A stretch of 64,000 nucleotides of DNA from Alphaproteobacteria bacterium (GTDB taxonomy: Bacteria; Pseudomonadota; Alphaproteobacteria; CACIAM-22H2): positions 266,001 through 330,000 of the forward strand of contig JAFKFM010000007.1 in the NCBI GenBank assembly GCA_017308135.1, in the 5' to 3' direction. Positions 62,027 to 64,000 of the stretch are shown here, one piece after another. Under the pieces are notes generated by a model. That model had not been told where the DNA came from. It was given only the letters and a program-made list of their open reading frames with translations, and did no database searches. The stretch's first letter is position 1. The number at the start of each line of letters is the position of its first letter. Made by a program: the position numbers and the translations under genes.

Positions 62027-63526
62027 TCACTGCGCGCTTAGCGCGGTTTCGCGCGTGCGTTTGAAGGCTGGCAGCGCCATCAGCAGCAGCATCGCGACGG
62101 TCAGGATCAGCAGCGTCAAGCTGATCGGCCGCTCGTAAAACGGGGCCGCACTGCCGCCCGACAGCAGGAAGGTGCGTTTCAGGTTCTCCTCCATCATCGG
62201 GCCCAGGATGAAGCCGAGCAGCAGCGGCGTGGGCTCGAAGCCGAGCTTGATCATCGCGTAGCCGGCGATGCCGAAGCCGACGGCGAGATAGACGTCGAAC
62301 GCGGAATTGGAGATCGAATAGACCCCGATGCAGCAGAAAAACAGAATCGCGGGATAGAGGATGCGATAGGGCACTTGCAGCAGCTTCACCCACAACCCGA
62401 CCAGCGGCAAGTTCAACACGACCAGCATGAAATTGCCGATCCACATCGACGCGATCATACCCCAGAACAACGGCGCATGCTCGACCATCACCTTGGGGCC
62501 GGGGGCGATGCCTTGGATCGTCATGGCGCCGGCCATCACCGCCATGATCGCGTTGGACGGCACGCCTAGGGTCAGCAGCGGCACGAACGAGGTTTGCGCG
62601 CCCGCGTTGTTCGCGGCTTCGGGGGCGGCCACACCTTCGGGCGCGCCGTGGCCGAAACGTTCGGGCGTCGGCGAGATCTTCTTTTCCAGCGCATAGGCGC
62701 CGAACGAGGCGAGCAGCGGCCCGCCGCCGGGCAGGATGCCGAGCAGCGAGCCCAGCGCCGTGCCGCGGATTGCCGGGCCGACCGAGCGGCGGAACTCCTC
62801 GCGGTTCGGCATCAATTCGCGCATCGCGACCGGCGCGGTGCGGATCAGTCTCTGCTCGAGATTGAGGATGATCTCCGACAAACCGTACAGGCCGACGGCG
62901 ATGGCGACGAAATTGACGCCTTCGGAAAGTTCGGCAATGCCGAAGGTCATGCGCGGGACGGGCGAATTCGCGTCGGGGCCGATCAGGCCAAGGAACACGC
63001 CGGCCAGGATCATCGCGATCGCCTTGACGATCGAGCCCGAGGCGAGGACCACCGACGCGACGAGGCCCAGCAGCATCAGCGAGAAATACTCGGCCGGTCC
63101 GAATTTGAGCGCGATCTGCGCCATCACGGGCCCGCCCATCGCGATCAGCAGCGTGGACACGGTGCCCGCGAAGAGCGAGGCGAGCGCCGCGATGGTCAAG
63201 GCGGCCCCCGCGCGACCCTTCTGCGCCATCGCGTAGCCGTCGAGCACGGTGGCGACCGACGACGCCTCGCCCGGCAATTTCACCAGGATCGCGGTGGTCG
63301 AGCCGCCATATTGTGCGCCGTAATAGATGCCGGCGAGCATGATCAGCGACGTCGCGGGCGCCAGATGGAACGTCGCGGGCAGCAGCATCGACATGGTCGC
63401 GACGGTGCCGATGCCCGGCAACACGCCGACCAGCGTGCCCATCAACACGCCGAAGAAGCAGAACAGCAGGTTCACCGGCGTAAAGGCGACCGAGAAGCCG
63501 AGCGCAATATTGGCGAAGACATCCAT
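62027..63526 (-). CDS. tctA: TctA family large membrane subunit of a TTT transporter
   Basis: A 499-residue TctA with GVLPGIGTVATM, YYGAQYGGSTTAIL, PEAANNAGAQTSFVP and PYRILYP. The ATG at 63526 shares one base with the tctB stop (TGATG). It is followed by two HIU-hydrolase-like genes in the same operon, so its substrate may be a ureide-like or cyclic acid. The matching binding protein is probably the gene truncated at the right edge. Confidence 0.94.
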   Translation of the reverse strand: MDVFANIALGFSVAFTPVNLLFCFFGVLMGTLVGVLPGIGTVATMSMLLPATFHLAPATSLIMLAGIYYGAQYGGSTTAILVKLPGEASSVATVLDGYAMAQKGRAGAALTIAALASLFAGTVSTLLIAMGGPVMAQIALKFGPAEYFSLMLLGLVASVVLASGSIVKAIAMILAGVFLGLIGPDANSPVPRMTFGIAELSEGVNFVAIAVGLYGLSEIILNLEQRLIRTAPVAMRELMPNREEFRRSVGPAIRGTALGSLLGILPGGGPLLASFGAYALEKKISPTPERFGHGAPEGVAAPEAANNAGAQTSFVPLLTLGVPSNAIMAVMAGAMTIQGIAPGPKVMVEHAPLFWGMIASMWIGNFMLVVLNLPLVGLWVKLLQVPYRILYPAILFFCCIGVYSISNSAFDVYLAVGFGIAGYAMIKLGFEPTPLLLGFILGPMMEENLKRTFLLSGGSAAPFYERPISLTLLILTVAMLLLMALPAFKRTRETALSAQ

Positions 63527-63969
63527 CAGCGCGGCCAGATCGGGATGGCGAGTTTGAGGCCGACGACGAAGACGAGCGCTGCCCCCGCCGCCAGCGCGGC
63601 GGCGAGGATCGGCGTTTCGCGATGGCGGGTGATCGGGCTGGCGAAACCCGCCAGCACGGTCATCGCGATCGTGGCGATCACGATGCCTTGCCGGTCGATC
63701 GTCGCGCCGAAGGCGATGGTGGCGAGCGAGATCGCCAGGGCCGGGCGCCATTCCATCGCCGGGATCGGCGGCATTTCCGCGCGCAAGCCCATCAGCAGAA
63801 TGACCGCGCCGAACGCCAGGATCGCCCAGGCGACGGCGCGCGCCATATAGCCGGGGCCCATGTCGTTGAGCGTGCCGATTTCCAGATTGCCGATCGCCAG
63901 CAAGCCGATGCCGCCGAGGGCCAGCACGAAGGCCCCCGACAGCGTCTCGGCGTTGAGAAGGCGGCGCAT
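63526..63969 (-). CDS. tctB: TctB family small membrane subunit of a TTT transporter
   Basis: A 147-residue membrane protein with about four hydrophobic spans and the TctB motif DMGPGYMAR near residue 37. It starts at the TAATG junction with the gene that runs off the right edge, with AGGAG in the end of that gene. It overlaps tctA by one base. It pairs with TctA at 62027. Confidence 0.88.
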   Translation of the reverse strand: MRRLLNAETLSGAFVLALGGIGLLAIGNLEIGTLNDMGPGYMARAVAWAILAFGAVILLMGLRAEMPPIPAMEWRPALAISLATIAFGATIDRQGIVIATIAMTVLAGFASPITRHRETPILAAALAAGAALVFVVGLKLAIPIWPR

Positions 63970-64000
63970 TATTTCTCCTGTGCACCCGCCGCGATGATCA
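63969..64000 (-). CDS. C-terminal fragment of an upstream gene, possibly a TctC-like binding protein
   Basis: Only the last ten or so codons are in the window, ending IIAAGAQEK and a TAA that overlaps the tctB ATG. Position immediately upstream of tctBA and an IIxAAG-like tail recall Bug/TctC C-termini, but so short a fragment cannot prove it. Confidence 0.4.
   Translation of the reverse strand, partial: IIAAGAQEK

Noticed and set aside
1..64000. CRISPR arrays, insertion sequences, phage genes, tRNA or rRNA genes
   Set aside because: Reading both strands showed no regularly spaced direct repeats, transposase or integrase motifs, or tRNA-like cloverleaf segments.

Overview
This is a GC-rich, gene-dense stretch with strong third-position G/C bias, GGAGG-type ribosome binding sites, frequent ATGA/GTGA/TGATG start-stop overlaps and occasional GTG or TTG starts. 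It looks like a chromosome segment of an alphaproteobacterium. The abundance of Bug-type binding proteins, CaiB/BaiF CoA-transferases and enoyl-CoA hydratases would suit Rhodospirillales or Hyphomicrobiales relatives, but the genus cannot be read from the sequence. I see no rRNA, tRNA, insertion sequence, phage gene or CRISPR array. Base composition looks uniform, so this reads as a long-resident catabolic region rather than a recent island.

The dominant theme is uptake and CoA-dependent breakdown of small organic acids. Nine importers, whole or partial, lie in 64 kb. Four are tripartite tricarboxylate transporters (TTT): a TctA fragment at 1-1164, TctBA at 3055-5033 with a convergent TctC-like gene at 5102-6088, TctCBA at 15062-12041, and TctBA at 63969-62027. 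One is a TRAP system (19705-16907). Four are ABC importers: a spermidine/putrescine-type system (27769-23934), two SsuABC/NMT1-type systems (41636-38992 and 43408-46071), and a Dpp/Opp-type system with a fused ATPase (49650-54520).

Layout. 1-5033 (+): TctA fragment, short-chain dehydrogenase (SDR), bicupin, TctB, TctA. 5102-9171 (-): TctC-like binding protein, FadJ-like bifunctional enzyme, crotonase. 9319-12025 (+): crotonase, Gfo/Idh/MocA oxidoreductase, SDR. 15062-12041 (-): complete TTT. 15332-16928 (+): SnoaL-like protein and CoA-transferase. 21830-16907 (-): Gal80-like oxidoreductase, aldo/keto reductase and TRAP. 21975-23138 (+): serine hydrolase. 27769-23151 (-): Pot-type ABC plus SDR. 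28112-29681 (+): GST-like protein and aldo/keto reductase, with a convergent LysR gene. 30870-33031 (+): two single-hotdog dehydratases and a CoA-transferase. 41636-33041 (-): nine almost gapless genes (binding protein, ATPase, permease, flavoprotein, CoA-transferase, crotonase, 7Fe ferredoxin, LysR, amidohydrolase). 41932-47207 (+): FAD-linked oxidase, ABC importer and an enolase-superfamily enzyme. 47260-49472: soluble hybrid histidine kinase convergent with a LuxR-type regulator. 49650-54520 (+): Dpp-type ABC, convergent with a phosphodiesterase-like enzyme. 56415-55867 (-) and 56562-59409 (+): XRE-cupin regulator divergent from omega-amino acid:pyruvate transaminase and methylmalonate-semialdehyde dehydrogenase, a coherent beta-alanine type route. 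59495-61309 (+): Kef-type antiporter. 63969-61310 (-): TTT genes plus two tandem transthyretin/HIU-hydrolase-like proteins.

The best candidates for undescribed biology are the nine-gene operon at 41636-33041, the enolase-superfamily enzyme at 46071 that lacks the expected catalytic partners, the TTT-linked pair of divergent HIU-hydrolase-like proteins, and several exact palindromes in control regions, notably GATAAG-TATT-CTTATC at 56437-56452 and TTTGGTG-TT-CACCAAA at 41731-41746.
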